Part shown: positions 34,701 through 46,283 of the stretch, piece by piece
How the letters are laid out: the number at the start of each line of letters is the position of its first letter
How positions within the stretch are numbered: the first letter of the stretch is position 1
NCBI GenBank assembly: GCA_963969345.1
Contig: OZ017770.1
Coordinates: 4,163,246 to 4,227,245 of the forward strand
Reading direction: 5' to 3'
DNA: 64,000 bases
Source of the DNA: Turbatrix aceti
Lineage: Eukaryota; Nematoda; Chromadorea; Rhabditida; Panagrolaimidae
Translations under genes and position numbers: made by a program
Notes under the pieces: model-generated
The model's input: only the letters and a program-made list of their open reading frames with translations
Databases searched by the model: none
Told to the model about the DNA's origin: nothing

Positions 34701-34993
34701 GCAACTCGTTCGTCGGGTGCTTGCTTGGTTGACAGTCAGTGGCTGTTGCACTGTGCCTACGTCTTTTGCCAAGCAGAAGGACCATAGAATGCCTCATGGA
34801 AAGCCGAAGGGGGTGGAGATCGTCGCAGGCGCTGGGAGAGGGCTCTCTGTCTTTGCTGCGTTCATTTCATTGCTTCAGTCTCGACTAGCCGTCGTCGTCC
34901 GCCTTCGTTGTGAAGTGCACACGGAGTGCCATGCATAGCTTCGTTGACAGCTTTACGAATTTGTTTGCTGCATCACTTGTCGCTTTTTTCAAT
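34701..34993 (+). repeat. 293-bp dispersed repeat, copy A
   Basis: This segment recurs at 36933-37225 with no difference that I can see. It holds a 79-codon open frame (VRRVLAWLTVSGCCTVP...) that is open in both copies simply because the DNA is the same. Flanking sequence differs on both sides at the limits given. Just beyond it, TATGCTTGACAG-like words recur (about 35000 and 35021). No terminal inverted repeat or target-site duplication was obvious, so the element class is unknown. Confidence 0.8.
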
Positions 34994-35869
34994 GTTTTTA
35001 TGCTTGACAGACTGAATGTTTTATGCTTGACAGTGTATTCTGTTGGCTTTTGATAAATTAATTATCTGCCGTGTCAAATGAAGTATACATCAAAACCCGA
35101 AGTAAAAAATGCAAAATGCGTCAGGCTGTGTCTGGTGTCTCACGAAGCGGATGATTGCTTCGTGCATTTGTCGGAACGCAGAAGGATACATTCAAATTTA
35201 AACAAATCTTTATTGTACCATTGTGACAACATGAAGTCCGATGAATTATTCAGAATGGCAAATGAAACCCAGTATATCGAGAATCGATAACATGCTCAAG
35301 ACTGGCAGTGCCCTGAGTTGAGGCTGTGTTGATTTCAGTTGTTATACTCAAATTTCGAAGGCATGGGCACGGATGCAAGAACAGAGGAAAGAAAAGGACA
35401 AAGGCATTGCAAAATATAAATTGACAGCTCCGAAATAAGTGTCGTAAACGGCATTTCAAAGTTTTTTTCATGCTGGCAGTTTGGAAACAAAAAAAGCGCT
35501 TTTTTGTTGCAGACATGCAATTGTCTTTGCGTCGTCTGCTGTCTGCATTACCGTGATCTGGCTTCCGACAAATCCGGTCAAGATCGAATCCTGCTGCCAA
35601 AAAAATCGACACCGCTGCCAAAAGTGTTTACCGAAAATTGGCCATCTGCTTGTTTATCCGGTCTTACCAAAAAGGGACAGCGGGTGAAGGGAGGAAGTAG
35701 GGTAGAGGCTGGATGCTATTCAGACTTGGGCATGGCACAACCCAGTGTTTTACTGTGTCGCCGTCGAGTGCTGCCGTTTTTAGACTGGTAGCAAGTGTGT
35801 CCATGTAACGCTTGTATTTTTTTTTCTTCGATTGCTTTCTAACGAATCATAAGTGCGCTTCTTCGTCTA
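34994..35869. other. Intergenic DNA
   Basis: Only short frames without recognisable motifs on either strand. Confidence 0.35.
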
Positions 35870-35907
35870 CGACTAAAAAGAGATCATTTGCACTCTCTTT
35901 TTAGTCG
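35870..35907. repeat. Perfect 14-bp hairpin
   Basis: CGACTAAAAAGAGA (35870-35883) is followed by a 10-nt loop and its exact complement (35894-35907). It could act as an RNA hairpin or a transposon terminus, or be a chance palindrome. The stop codon of the small minus-strand frame at 35901-36017 falls within the stem. Confidence 0.75.
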
Positions 35908-36017
35908 TCTCTTGTCACCTTAATCTTCACAGTCGGCAACATGTAAGTCCAGCTGCATGCGACGGATGCTACACCCAGGCAGGCGACTAATTTGAAAATT
36001 GACAACGGTTTTCGCAT
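35901..36017 (-). CDS. Possible small secreted peptide, 38 aa
   Basis: An ATG-initiated frame of 38 codons: basic start (MRKPL), hydrophobic core (FKLVACLGVASVACSW), then a short tail (VKIKVTRDD). It looks like a signal peptide or small membrane peptide. There is no intron evidence, no homologue known to me and no second copy, so this may be chance. Confidence 0.2.
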   Translation of the reverse strand: MRKPLSIFKLVACLGVASVACSWTYMLPTVKIKVTRDD

Positions 36018-36932
36018 GGAAGCAACAGCAGCAGATGGTCGGCTCTTGTCATTCCGTTGTCTGTCTGCAAGTACAGAGTGGAACACCCCTTTTTTGTACG
36101 ATTCAAATGAGTGTGAGAATTGCCCGATGACGGCACCACTGGGATTCGTACGGAAGCCTTTTTTAGGGTATAGTGGTTTGCTAGTCGGTGCTCCGCTACT
36201 CTAAGCTGCTGCTTTTTTCTGTCAGCTATTTTCTTACTTTCTTGCTTTATCAGTCCGAATACAATTGGCTTGTGTCAATCGCAAGCCAAATTGCCCCATA
36301 TGAATTTTTCAGAGCCCCAAAAAAGCTTCAATTGGTTGCCATTTTTACTCTGAATGCTCCGTTTCGCCGCATTAAAGTGACCAAAGAAATCGAAAGTCGT
36401 CCAAATCAGTCACCAATCCTGAAAGAAGCTTTTATGCATGTTCCGGTCTTGCGTAATAGGATATTTTACTCTTTCTTGGTGTCGTAAGGCGCAATTATGA
36501 TTGGTATCTCTTATTTCGTCTCCACGCAACGGGCGGTCTCCAAATATAATAAATATCATGGTGTCGCGCAGAGAGCGGCATTGCAGGTGGCGGTTGTGGT
36601 CCTCAATCCTAGCCATGTTGCATTCGACGGCTGTCTTGGGCGACGCGGAGGTTGGGTTGGCCATTCAGGTTAGTTATCTTTATTATAGGATTCGAGTCAA
36701 CTCCAAGCGTGTCGCAACACTTTGCTAATGCACTTCACTCACAGCATTCAGCTCTGTGCGTGAGGCATTGCGTGCCTCATTGCACTCAAGTCGGCGACTA
36801 ACGGGGCTTTCAAACTTACATTTGACTAGCCAGTAGCCAAACGAACAAAGCTGCTTGACTTTATTCGAAGGCATGCAGTGCGCAAAGCTTTCAGCTTTGT
36901 AGTCGGTCGGGCGTGCCATCGGCAGCCCGAAA
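35908..36932. other. Intergenic DNA
   Basis: A short hairpin TGAGGCATTGCGTGCCTCA lies at about 36761. Otherwise no supportable feature. Confidence 0.35.
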
Positions 36933-37225
36933 GCAACTCGTTCGTCGGGTGCTTGCTTGGTTGACAGTCAGTGGCTGTTGCACTGTGCCTACGTCTTTTG
37001 CCAAGCAGAAGGACCATAGAATGCCTCATGGAAAGCCGAAGGGGGTGGAGATCGTCGCAGGCGCTGGGAGAGGGCTCTCTGTCTTTGCTGCGTTCATTTC
37101 ATTGCTTCAGTCTCGACTAGCCGTCGTCGTCCGCCTTCGTTGTGAAGTGCACACGGAGTGCCATGCATAGCTTCGTTGACAGCTTTACGAATTTGTTTGC
37201 TGCATCACTTGTCGCTTTTTTCAAT
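36933..37225 (+). repeat. 293-bp dispersed repeat, copy B
   Basis: Second copy of the segment at 34701-34993, same orientation, 2,232 bp downstream. No base difference was seen by eye. Same-orientation identical copies suggest recent spread or a duplication. Confidence 0.8.
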
Positions 37226-39724
37226 TTAAAATTTTGTTTGACTTTCGTCTATGAAATTTTTGGTGAGTTTCTGTTTTGGAAACTTTAGTAGAGACAAAAA
37301 ATGAAACCATCCCAACGTTCTTTTCTTTCTGTCTGGGGCATTTTCTCTGAAAAAATATCGTATGGGAAATGCATTTGACAGTATCTTGGGGCATTTGGTT
37401 ATTTTCAAGTTTGGCAGGATATTGATTGTCACTGCAAATGCGACATTCTAAAAAACTGTTTTGCAGACAACGTTGTTTGTGAAAGTTTGCATCGCTCGTT
37501 TGGAACTGGGCTGAAACGAATTTTAAGACGTTGCCAGCATTGATAAAAGTTTAATTTATTTAATAGACTATTTTTTGACATTTAAATGCGCTGAAGTCCA
37601 AAAACAAGGTGCATGCGAGTGAAAAAGGGGTGTGGCACTACGTATATGCGAAATGAGAATGCTTTTTAATGACTGAATCTTGGCATATTAATAATTACTA
37701 AATTTGAAAGACAGTGCCAACGCTGTCTATCCGCGTGGCTGGGAGAGATATAAAGCTGCCTAAGCCGTCTCTTTTGCATCTTTTAAAAGTAAAAAAAGGC
37801 ATTCATTTGCCTGACTAAAGCTGACCGCGTGTTGTCGCATGGGCCGTTAGCGCTAACTATACCGGGTTGCGTCGTTGCCACCGCAGCGGCGACAACGGCG
37901 GCGGCGTAACACCTGCTAATAGTCGCGCAAAGGGGGGAAGCGAGGGCACAAATTCATGCCTGTCCTGGGACCTTTGAAACGGGACACAGCAGCTGGTTTA
38001 ATTGGACCAGTGCCTCAGCTTTAGTCATGCTGTTTTTAATGATTGCTCTGAATTTGCAATATTCTTAGCACTGCCCATCGAAGGCACTTTGTCTCGCTCT
38101 CATTCTGCTGTCTTGACACACCACTCATATCACAGCGCAACATTAGCTGCCAGACTTGTCCACCAGAGGCTGTCTCTAATTAATATTTCTTGACTGTCTT
38201 TGGAATTGTGGTGCTCTGATTTGAAAATGTGGAGGAGTATTTTAAATACTACAATTCGTTTATGTTTTTCAGGTAATTCAAAAAAACGGTAGCTGCCTAC
38301 TTACTCATCGTGTCGAGTATTTGCGATTGGTTTTCATCGGTGACTTTAGTGTGTTTAAAGGCAACTAAGGCACGCGGTGAATGCCAATTGCTGTACCGAA
38401 CATAAGCTACAGTCAATGTCGACTTCTACGGGCATCTACATCTTTCAAACTAACCAAACGAGATTTACTGTTTCATACTTTACTTTATTATTTTGCATGC
38501 TATATTGCACATTGCATTAAATAAACTTATGTTGATATAAAAAGTTAATTATATAGACACGATGACGTCGAAACAAATATAGAAAATAAACAGTACCGCA
38601 GATAATATTTTGGGGTATGCGGCACGTACTTAAGCATAGTCAGCTAGACCAATAGTTCAAAAGTATTAGTCCGTCGTTTTATCACTAAATATGAAAAAAA
38701 AACGTCATCAAAAAAGTTTGAGATGATCACTAAATAAAGTTAACCTGCAGCTGCTTCGCATACATGCAAAAATCGAATTTTCCAAAAATGTATCCAAACT
38801 GAGCTGTAATATCTGGCAGACAATGATAAGATGCGTTTGCTGTTAATTAACGAATATTACACACAGCAATTTGTTTTACACTAGCACGTCAACATTCAAA
38901 AGGCTTTAGGTAGAAATAGAAAATAGACGGGGGCGAAACGAAAAACTTATAATTACAAGTTTACTAGTTTTCACAGCCCATAATTATGAAAGTTGTTTTT
39001 TGCACCAAACCGGCAACTGTTTTTTGAACCTAACGGTGACAAATATAGCTATATATTAAATTTCCTACCAGCTGCGTAAACAGGTAGGTTTTACAAAAAA
39101 TTAAAATTATAATGTGTTTTTATTAGTGTTGCAAATAATTCAACTTGATTAATAAAATTTTTCATACTCAGGCGGAAATTTTATGATGCCGATGATGCTA
39201 TATGATAAAAAAAATTTATAGATATGTAGTATTTACAGTAAATATAATCGTAGCCACCTCTGCCCATTCTGCAGTGTTATTTATTACTCATGGCACGAAC
39301 ACGAGGAAGGATAGTATCTATTATACTCTTCATGGCATTTTAGAGGACACTTTTCAGTTGTTGACATTTACACAGTAATTGCAACGCAGTATTGATTAGA
39401 GATCAAAACTTTATGCCTTACGGTTCCACCCCCTTTCAGGCAACAGTCAAAAGTGGCATAAAGTTTTAAAGGCTCCACCTACGAAACATTTACAGATTGA
39501 TAAGGCGTAATATATATGGTGCACCGAGTGAATGCCCAGTTTTAATTATCCTTTGTACGTTTCGGTTGGCATTTATGATCACTTTATAAAGCACGATCAA
39601 CGCCTAACTAGCACTCCGGCTAACGGGACACATCGCCATATATTGCTGTTTACTGCTTGAACAATACTACCTTATTGTTGTTACAATACTTGCTAAGATA
39701 AGATTATACAGGTACCTGGTAAAT
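37226..39724. other. Gene-poor AT-rich region
   Basis: About 2.5 kb without a supportable ORF. A GC-rich island near 37825-37935 (GGCGACAACGGCGGCGGCGT) has no coding frame. An inverted repeat at 39405-39467 is listed separately. Confidence 0.4.
39405..39467. repeat. Perfect 13-bp inverted repeat, 37-nt loop
   Basis: AAAACTTTATGCC (39405-39417) and its exact complement (39455-39467). Length and arm spacing are compatible with a small hairpin RNA or a miniature element, but nothing else supports either. Confidence 0.65.
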
Positions 39725-40587
39725 ATGAAATTTTTTAATCCAATAATCGACGTTACGGTACGTTGTTAAACCAAAAGTTCTGCAAATGCAAATAAAATCC
39801 TTTTTTTTGCAGTTGCTGTTCCTATTATTACTTGCTCAAACGACAGCAGTTTATCCGAACAAACTTTATTACCCGCCATCAAATAATTTGCTTTGGATTA
39901 TAGACGCCAGTTAAATAGTTTGGAGCATTGTTTTTTGCATATAATTTAATTTTCTAGATCTCGAAGAGCAGGGGCAAATTGTGCAACACTTGTTGACACG
40001 GATGCGGAAATCCAAAAATCAGTTACCCAGATTTTTTCTGGAAACGATGAAAGCAAATCATTGCTAAAATATGTTCCAAACACAGATCCTGAATCCAAGG
40101 AAATTCATGAAGAATGCAGCAACGAAGACTACTATCAGCCGCAGAAAGGTGACATTATGTCCGACATGTCGCAAGGTGACAGAGCTCTTTGTCCGTTCAC
40201 TACTTATCTCGATATCAACCCTCAGGTAAATATTGTGAATCTTGTTTCTATGATTACCTTCCATTTTTAGCGTATACCAAAAATAATAACTCGGGTAAAA
40301 TGTCTCTGTAGCAGACCAAAGTCGACAAAAACAAATGAGTTAAATTCGGATGTATATTGCGAAAAGCAGTACTACGAAATGACTGTTCTCAAGTTTGATC
40401 CGTCCTGCAGCTTCAAAAAGGAAAAAGAAAAAATAGTTCTTGCCTGCATTCCTGTTCTCTCGGTTAGTTGACCTTTTTTGTCTTAGATCAATTATTATTA
40501 CTTTTTTTGTTACAGAGTCGACGAACAACTCGTCCTAAAGTTTCGGATGGCACTAAAAACGTCCAGCATGACGCTGTTGAATATTAG
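39725..40587 (+). CDS. IL-17-like secreted cystine-knot protein
   Basis: Proposed exons: 39725-39757, 39813-39909, a middle exon ending 40225, 40271-40462 and 40516-40587. The first two encode a signal peptide ending LLFLLLLAQTTA; an alternative in-frame ATG at 39786 gives a similar one. The core fits the IL-17 pattern C-P-x-x-x-x-x-D-x-x-x-x-R-x-P-x-x-I followed by C-x-C: ALCPFTTYLDINPQRIPKII then VKCLCS. Next comes a strand YYEMTVLKFD and then KEKIVLACIPVL. The last vertebrate-type C-x-C is reduced to one Cys. The second/third exon junction does not close cleanly. The obvious acceptor (39958) needs phase 2 while the donor gives phase 1; a weaker acceptor at 39969 does fit. C. elegans has IL-17 homologues acting in sensory neurons; a similar role here is inference. 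Confidence 0.6.
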
Positions 40588-41499
40588 ATTTAATGACGTT
40601 ATCCAACATCATTTTGTTGCATTGTTGCAGTTAATTATTGCCGGTAACGGCATCGTTTCATTATTCTTCCTTAAAATCGTATTCCTTGTGTACCCCATCT
40701 AAATTTGATAGTGAGACATCATTGCAATGTAATTATGTGTATAAAATATAAAAACAATCTAAAAACAATAATAGATGGTATCAGCTGGCAGGTGTTATCT
40801 GCTTGGTGCACGCTACTTCCAGGGGCATTGTTACGTCATTTATAGTGACAAATGGTGTGCTTACTATTCGGAGTGTGTTTTCTTTCATATAGTGTTTAAT
40901 TCGAAAATGAGCAATGTATTTCTGTGCACTTTGGTGATCCATGTTGATGTTTATGTTGAAGTAAACAACTTCCATTGCTGCTTGTACTCCGGCTATTTTG
41001 GGGTAACTGAAAGGTTGATATATCTTTTAATAGCATGACAATGCCAGAGTTTTCGACAACTCATGAAATCGTTCCGCTCTTTAAACAATTTGGAAAAATT
41101 GGAAAAATTAAGGAGCGACAGCAGCGGAGAAAAAACGCAAAACTTTGATAGCATAGGAACTACACACGTGGATCAGAATCATTACAACTTTTTTCCTGAT
41201 TCACGTCTTTTTTTTATTTTCTGTGTTCACTTCTGAAAAAAGTGCTCAAAAATTATTCTAAAAAACAAAAAAAAAGAACATCCGCATTTCGGACATTTAC
41301 CCAACTTTGGCTTTGAATTTTTGAAATATTGCTTATTGCTTTGCGGAGAGTGTTGGTAGTTTTAATTACACTTCTGTTTCACTCATGAGCTGAGCACAAC
41401 ACAAATTTAAATCAACGGAGCAGGCGAGAATAATCGTCAAAAATAAAAGAGCGATGGTAGTTATAAAAAGCACATTAGAAAACCCGGCTCAAGGCGAAC

Positions 41500-43668
41500 T
41501 TACTCGACGGCATCGCGAAGTCCATGCCGAACCATTTGGTTTAGTTCCAGAGGATGCAGTTCATCGGATAAGAATTTGATGTCTGCTTTCTGACCGCAAA
41601 CATCTTTCACATAATCCACCACCAATTTTTGAACAGCATTATAAACCAACGAACTTTTACCGTATTTTGTACTGTTTCGTTCATTCATGCAAATACAAAA
41701 GTTTTCCGGCACTCCGGCTTCTGTACATGTTCTGTTTTTTGGGACTTTGAATCTCAGCAGACTTGTTCCTCTTGTATTCGAGTTGACGTTCCTGTTGACA
41801 GTATCAAAGTTGCCAAGTGCAATGTCCTTTAAAGTCTGATGTACATCGTAATTGCTCACTAGCCTGACATAACAACTTTGTATTATTAACCTGTCATTAT
41901 AATTGTGTGATATTGCTGAAGGAACACCTACCTTTTTGCGTTGTATAAAAGATTATTTATCAAATGCGGATATTGATTCTTAAAGCTCTGTGGTAGAAAA
42001 ATAGAAAACAACGGCATGCGTTCTTCGATGCGTCCAGCATAAGTGGCCTGTATGGCTCCAATTCGGTTGCCGTGATCACCCATTACAACCATAACTGTGT
42101 TTTGTGTCACGTTGTTGGCCACAAAGGATTCAAGAGTACGCCTCAGGGGTGTGTCGATTGCATTCAGGTTACTTGAATCATCGTGCGTGAGACCAGTCAA
42201 GAAATTGAAAGAGAAATGACAAGATTCTTTAAACAGCACGGAAAAACGTCTATATATATCCAGGTATTCCTGTGCATTTACCTAAATTTTGAATTTGATA
42301 CAAAAATAAAGACAGTGAAGTAAAGACGCACCTTCCCTGTTTTCATGCATTGGGAGCCCGGTGAGACCATGCGTTTTGTATTGAACAGATGATATGGACG
42401 AAAATAGTAATCAGTTGGTGCCTTTTCAAAACCCTCAAAGGTCGGTTGGGGATAATGAAAAAGCCCTCTTTTGACGTTGAGAATGTCATCATTAAACATA
42501 GTTATGCACTTTTTTTGTTTCATAAAGTCCCAGAGAAAGGGGATAGCTTCCAGTGAGATACGTGTGTTGTTGTCAAGCAGTTCCCGTCCATCGCCTCCGA
42601 CTTGAGGCAGTATAGAACGTCCGGCCAATACCGGAAGTAAATTAACCGCTGAATTGTCACCGACCTTTGTGTATCCTTCCAAGAAAATAAATCCCAGCTC
42701 TTTCATGAATTGCGTGGTTTCTGGCATGTGTCGCAAAAACTGATTGCGTGCAACTGAATCGAGTACGAGTATTGTCAGCGATGGGTTTTTCTAAATCAAT
42801 GGGAGCATTGTACATTGAACGTTTTTTGCTACTTACTGGTGTGGCCAGGGGTGCGACTTTGATTTTCTCCTGAAATTGTGATGTCACAATGCCTGTACTT
42901 TAAACGTCCCCACAAAGGAAATATATTAAATTACTGTATAATTCGGAAAAGCTGCAAAAGGACTTTCGTACACGCCGGTACCGTTGAAAATTGGTTTGCC
43001 ATTTAAGCTTGCTATTTGCGTTCTATTTATACACCGAACATAAAAATTGGAAGAATTGACAGCCAGGGGGCGATCGACGTCCACCTAAATAAATATCTTC
43101 AAAGATAAAAAAAGCCTAAGATGCGCAATCATACTTTGATCGGGTTGCCGTCAAACTGGAAATCAGAAGTGTTACCCCGCAAGGCACCGGTGATCGCTTG
43201 ATACGTGCACTCAAACGGGGGTGTTTGCTTACGTTTCGATGGTTCAAGTTCGTGGAAAACTACCAATTTATTGTCCGATGTAATTTTTGCAATATTTGGT
43301 AATTCCGCTTTGCAGATTGTAGGCCTGTAAAACTACCTTATCTTTTTCAACATATAATGGACACCTTTAAAAACCCATAAAGTGCAACGTGATTTATGAG
43401 GTTAGGTTCAAAGGCCGTGAGCACAGGAAAGTTGCAAGAGTTGTCTAGCAAGTATGATTTTTCTTCGTCGTCTTTTATGGTGCGATTATATTCCACTTCT
43501 CGGTAACTTGTAGGCATCTTGACATTGTAGTAGGCTAGATTGAAAAATAATAGGTAACAAAAAATAAGACAAAATACAGAAAGCTGTAAAACAAAACAAG
43601 ATCATAAAAAATTTAAATAAACGTTTATGTTAACTTACAAGAAAAAATTTGATTTTGAATTTGTTCAT
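41500..43668 (-). CDS. DUF229 sulfatase-like membrane protein, copy 1
   Basis: Exons, complement: 43639-43668, 43363-43583, 43135-43324, 42935-43084, 42837-42869, 42332-42790, 41932-42281, 41500-41863; 1,797 nt, 598 aa. An N-terminal signal anchor ([17 protein letters not shown]) makes it a type II secretory-pathway protein. The domain has the alkaline-phosphatase/sulfatase fold pattern: [19 protein letters not shown] (metal-site Asp), then [28 protein letters not shown] and [14 protein letters not shown]229 proteins are numerous in nematodes and their substrate is not known to me. The 43363 donor (GTCCAT) is weak but is the only one that keeps the frame. The final codon overlaps a possible GTAAGT donor, so a further exon cannot be excluded. 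An identical copy lies 4,784 bp to the right. Confidence 0.87.
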
Positions 43669-43990
43669 AATCACAACACAGGTAAAATTTTGTAAGTATT
43701 GGAAAAGAGCATTTTTGGATACATGCGAGAAAAATTATAAGATCCCGTGCTGGATAACCCTTGTTAACGCCCGTAATCGATTTATGACACAAATTCAAAT
43801 TCATTTCACCCTACCTTTACGCCCTATCAATTTGCCCCCCTTTTCCACCTTCACGGTTCAATGTATATTTTTTATTTTCATGGGGTAGTATGTATACAAC
43901 GTACAAGTAAAAGTTGTATTTGTCAATTCAGATCTTTGAATGAAGGAGTTATGTTGTCAAAAAAAAGAGGTACTGGTCTGCCAGTTGCCT

Positions 43991-44218
43991 TCAACGAGGA
44001 AGCATACTGTAGTCAATGTTTGGATTGAATGGGATTGGCTGGCGAGGGTTGCCATTAGGCTGCAGCATCTGGCTTAGCATGTGCTGGCGTCGAGCAAATT
44101 CAGCAGGAATAGGCATAGGGGCTAGCTTGTAGATAGCCAACTCGGCAGGTGAGTCCAACTTACACCAAGCAATGGACAAAAAACAGAAGAAACAGAAAAT
44201 CACAATAATCTTGTTCAT
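43991..44218 (-). CDS. Small secreted protein, copy 1
   Basis: An intronless 75-aa frame. The ATG at 44218 opens a strong signal peptide (MNKIIVIFCFFCFLSIAWC). The mature part is about 56 residues, Pro-rich and Cys-free (ELAIYKLAPMPIPAEFARRQ, then PRQPIPFNPNIDYSMLPR). The internal RR could be a processing site, so a neuropeptide-like or antimicrobial precursor is conceivable, but there is no family match. The frame is open 27 codons further upstream without a better start. An identical copy is at 48775-49002. Confidence 0.6.
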   Translation of the reverse strand: MNKIIVIFCFFCFLSIAWCKLDSPAELAIYKLAPMPIPAEFARRQHMLSQMLQPNGNPRQPIPFNPNIDYSMLPR

Positions 44219-44524
44219 GTTGGGTAAAACAGAAGACGACTGCATGTCAACCGCGCATCTTGAGCCGTTTTTAAAGAAACCCGGGCCATAGTACAGCACA
44301 GAAGTACGTCAACTTTTGTTCCAGACAGGTGATGCGCAAAACGACGAACTACATGATTTTTGGGAGGGGTATGCATCATCACGTCCCGCGCATGACAATT
44401 AAGAGAGAAAGACCATACATCTAATATGATTTGACGCCTGATTTGGGATCACAAAAAACAACGAGCATCTTTTCACTGCTTTGTTCTTTGTGCCTATGTA
44501 ACAGAGGTAGAGAGATAAACAATG

Positions 44525-45460
44525 CTACAAAGAAATTTTGGTTCCTAAGTTGAAGTAAAGATGGCCCCAGGTGTTGATAGCCAGTTGAATGAGAAAGAAA
44601 CCCGCTACATTCAGAACAACACCGCCGACGAGCATGTCTTTGATCGTGAGCATACGTGTTGCGAAGACGATTGCGTTTGGCGGTGTGCCAGTTGGAAACA
44701 AAAAGACGTAAGTTGAGGACAAAGTTACTGGCAGCATGTAGTAGAGTGGATTAACGTCGTGCAAGACGGCCTGAATGTTTGTTTTTTTGTCAATTTCATT
44801 GTCATTGCCATTGTAATCATGCTTACGATAGAGTGAACCATCGGGATAAACACCGAGGCTGTCGCAACATTGCTACTGAACTCTGTGAGTGTCGTCACCA
44901 GGATGCATGATAGGGCTACGAAGAGCCATGGTTTTATCGATTGCATACCACTGAGTTCATTACTGATAAGATCGGAGAGACCACTTTGCCTGACACCTAG
45001 AAGGAAGTGAGCGTGTTTACGACAGATTAACAAAACGTAATCATACCCCTGGCAATAGCAAAGCCGCCTCCCACTAGAAGTAGGGTGCTCCATGAAAAAT
45101 TCTTTCTCATCAGAGGCCAGGTCATGATGGGTGGAATAGTGTCATAGCTATTCTCTCTTAAGAAAGGATTCTTTGATGGAACAACAAAGAGCAGAAGCGC
45201 AACTGCCATGACCACTGTTCCATCTGTCACGTACTGCGGCGTAAAGAGACTAGACCAGCCGGCAAAGAAATCCGGTCGTCTAAAGACCCAGAGAAAAATG
45301 AGTGTGACAAATAACACAATGATTGTCTTTTCTTCATATCTGAAATCATTTTGAGTATTTGATAAGCATGACAGAATGAACGAACCTCATGGGTCCTAGT
45401 TGCTCATATTTTTTGTTCAACAAGTTTTGTACAGCATGTCTTCCTGAGTTATCGTGTTTT
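44525..45460 (-). pseudogene. Orphan 3' fragment of SLC13 transporter gene
   Basis: Exons, complement: 45386-45460, 45047-45339, 44827-44996, 44525-44770. They match base for base the last four exons of the complete gene at 49309-51397 and encode its last 261 residues. The upstream half is missing because the duplication break lies just before the first of these exons. What precedes it is the intergenic start of unit 2, so there is no start codon or promoter of its own. If transcribed, it could only be reached by read-through. Confidence 0.9.
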
Positions 45461-46283
45461 CTGTATTCCTTGTGTACCCCATCTAAATTTGATAGTGAGA
45501 CATCATTGCAATGTAATTATGTGTATAAAATATAAAAACAATCTAAAAACAATAATAGATGGTATCAGCTGGCAGGTGTTATCTGCTTGGTGCACGCTAC
45601 TTCCAGGGGCATTGTTACGTCATTTATAGTGACAAATGGTGTGCTTACTATTCGGAGTGTGTTTTCTTTCATATAGTGTTTAATTCGAAAATGAGCAATG
45701 TATTTCTGTGCACTTTGGTGATCCATGTTGATGTTTATGTTGAAGTAAACAACTTCCATTGCTGCTTGTACTCCGGCTATTTTGGGGTAACTGAAAGGTT
45801 GATATATCTTTTAATAGCATGACAATGCCAGAGTTTTCGACAACTCATGAAATCGTTCCGCTCTTTAAACAATTTGGAAAAATTGGAAAAATTAAGGAGC
45901 GACAGCAGCGGAGAAAAAACGCAAAACTTTGATAGCATAGGAACTACACACGTGGATCAGAATCATTACAACTTTTTTCCTGATTCACGTCTTTTTTTTA
46001 TTTTCTGTGTTCACTTCTGAAAAAAGTGCTCAAAAATTATTCTAAAAAACAAAAAAAAAGAACATCCGCATTTCGGACATTTACCCAACTTTGGCTTTGA
46101 ATTTTTGAAATATTGCTTATTGCTTTGCGGAGAGTGTTGGTAGTTTTAATTACACTTCTGTTTCACTCATGAGCTGAGCACAACACAAATTTAAATCAAC
46201 GGAGCAGGCGAGAATAATCGTCAAAAATAAAAGAGCGATGGTAGTTATAAAAAGCACATTAGAAAACCCGGCTCAAGGCGAAC

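Larger units (their letters stand above)
40679..45462. repeat. Tandem duplication, unit 1 (4,784 bp)
   Basis: This unit and the next (45463-50246) appear identical. Junctions share the 3-bp word GTA: before unit 1 (40679), between units (45463) and after unit 2 (50247-50249). The unit carries the DUF229 gene, the small secreted-protein gene and the last four SLC13 exons. The left break is intergenic, about 90 bp after the IL-17-like stop. The right break falls inside an SLC13 intron, 3 bp from its acceptor. Confidence 0.95.

Noticed and set aside
34699..34938. 79-codon ORF repeated at 36913-37170 as a possible gene family
   Set aside because: Both copies are parts of the same 293-bp repeat, so the shared frame is not independent evidence for coding.
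40775..41038. 87-codon plus-strand ORF, present twice (also 45559-45822)
   Set aside because: The repetition is explained by the tandem duplication; no signal peptide, domain or splice support, and the opposite strand has a frame of similar length.
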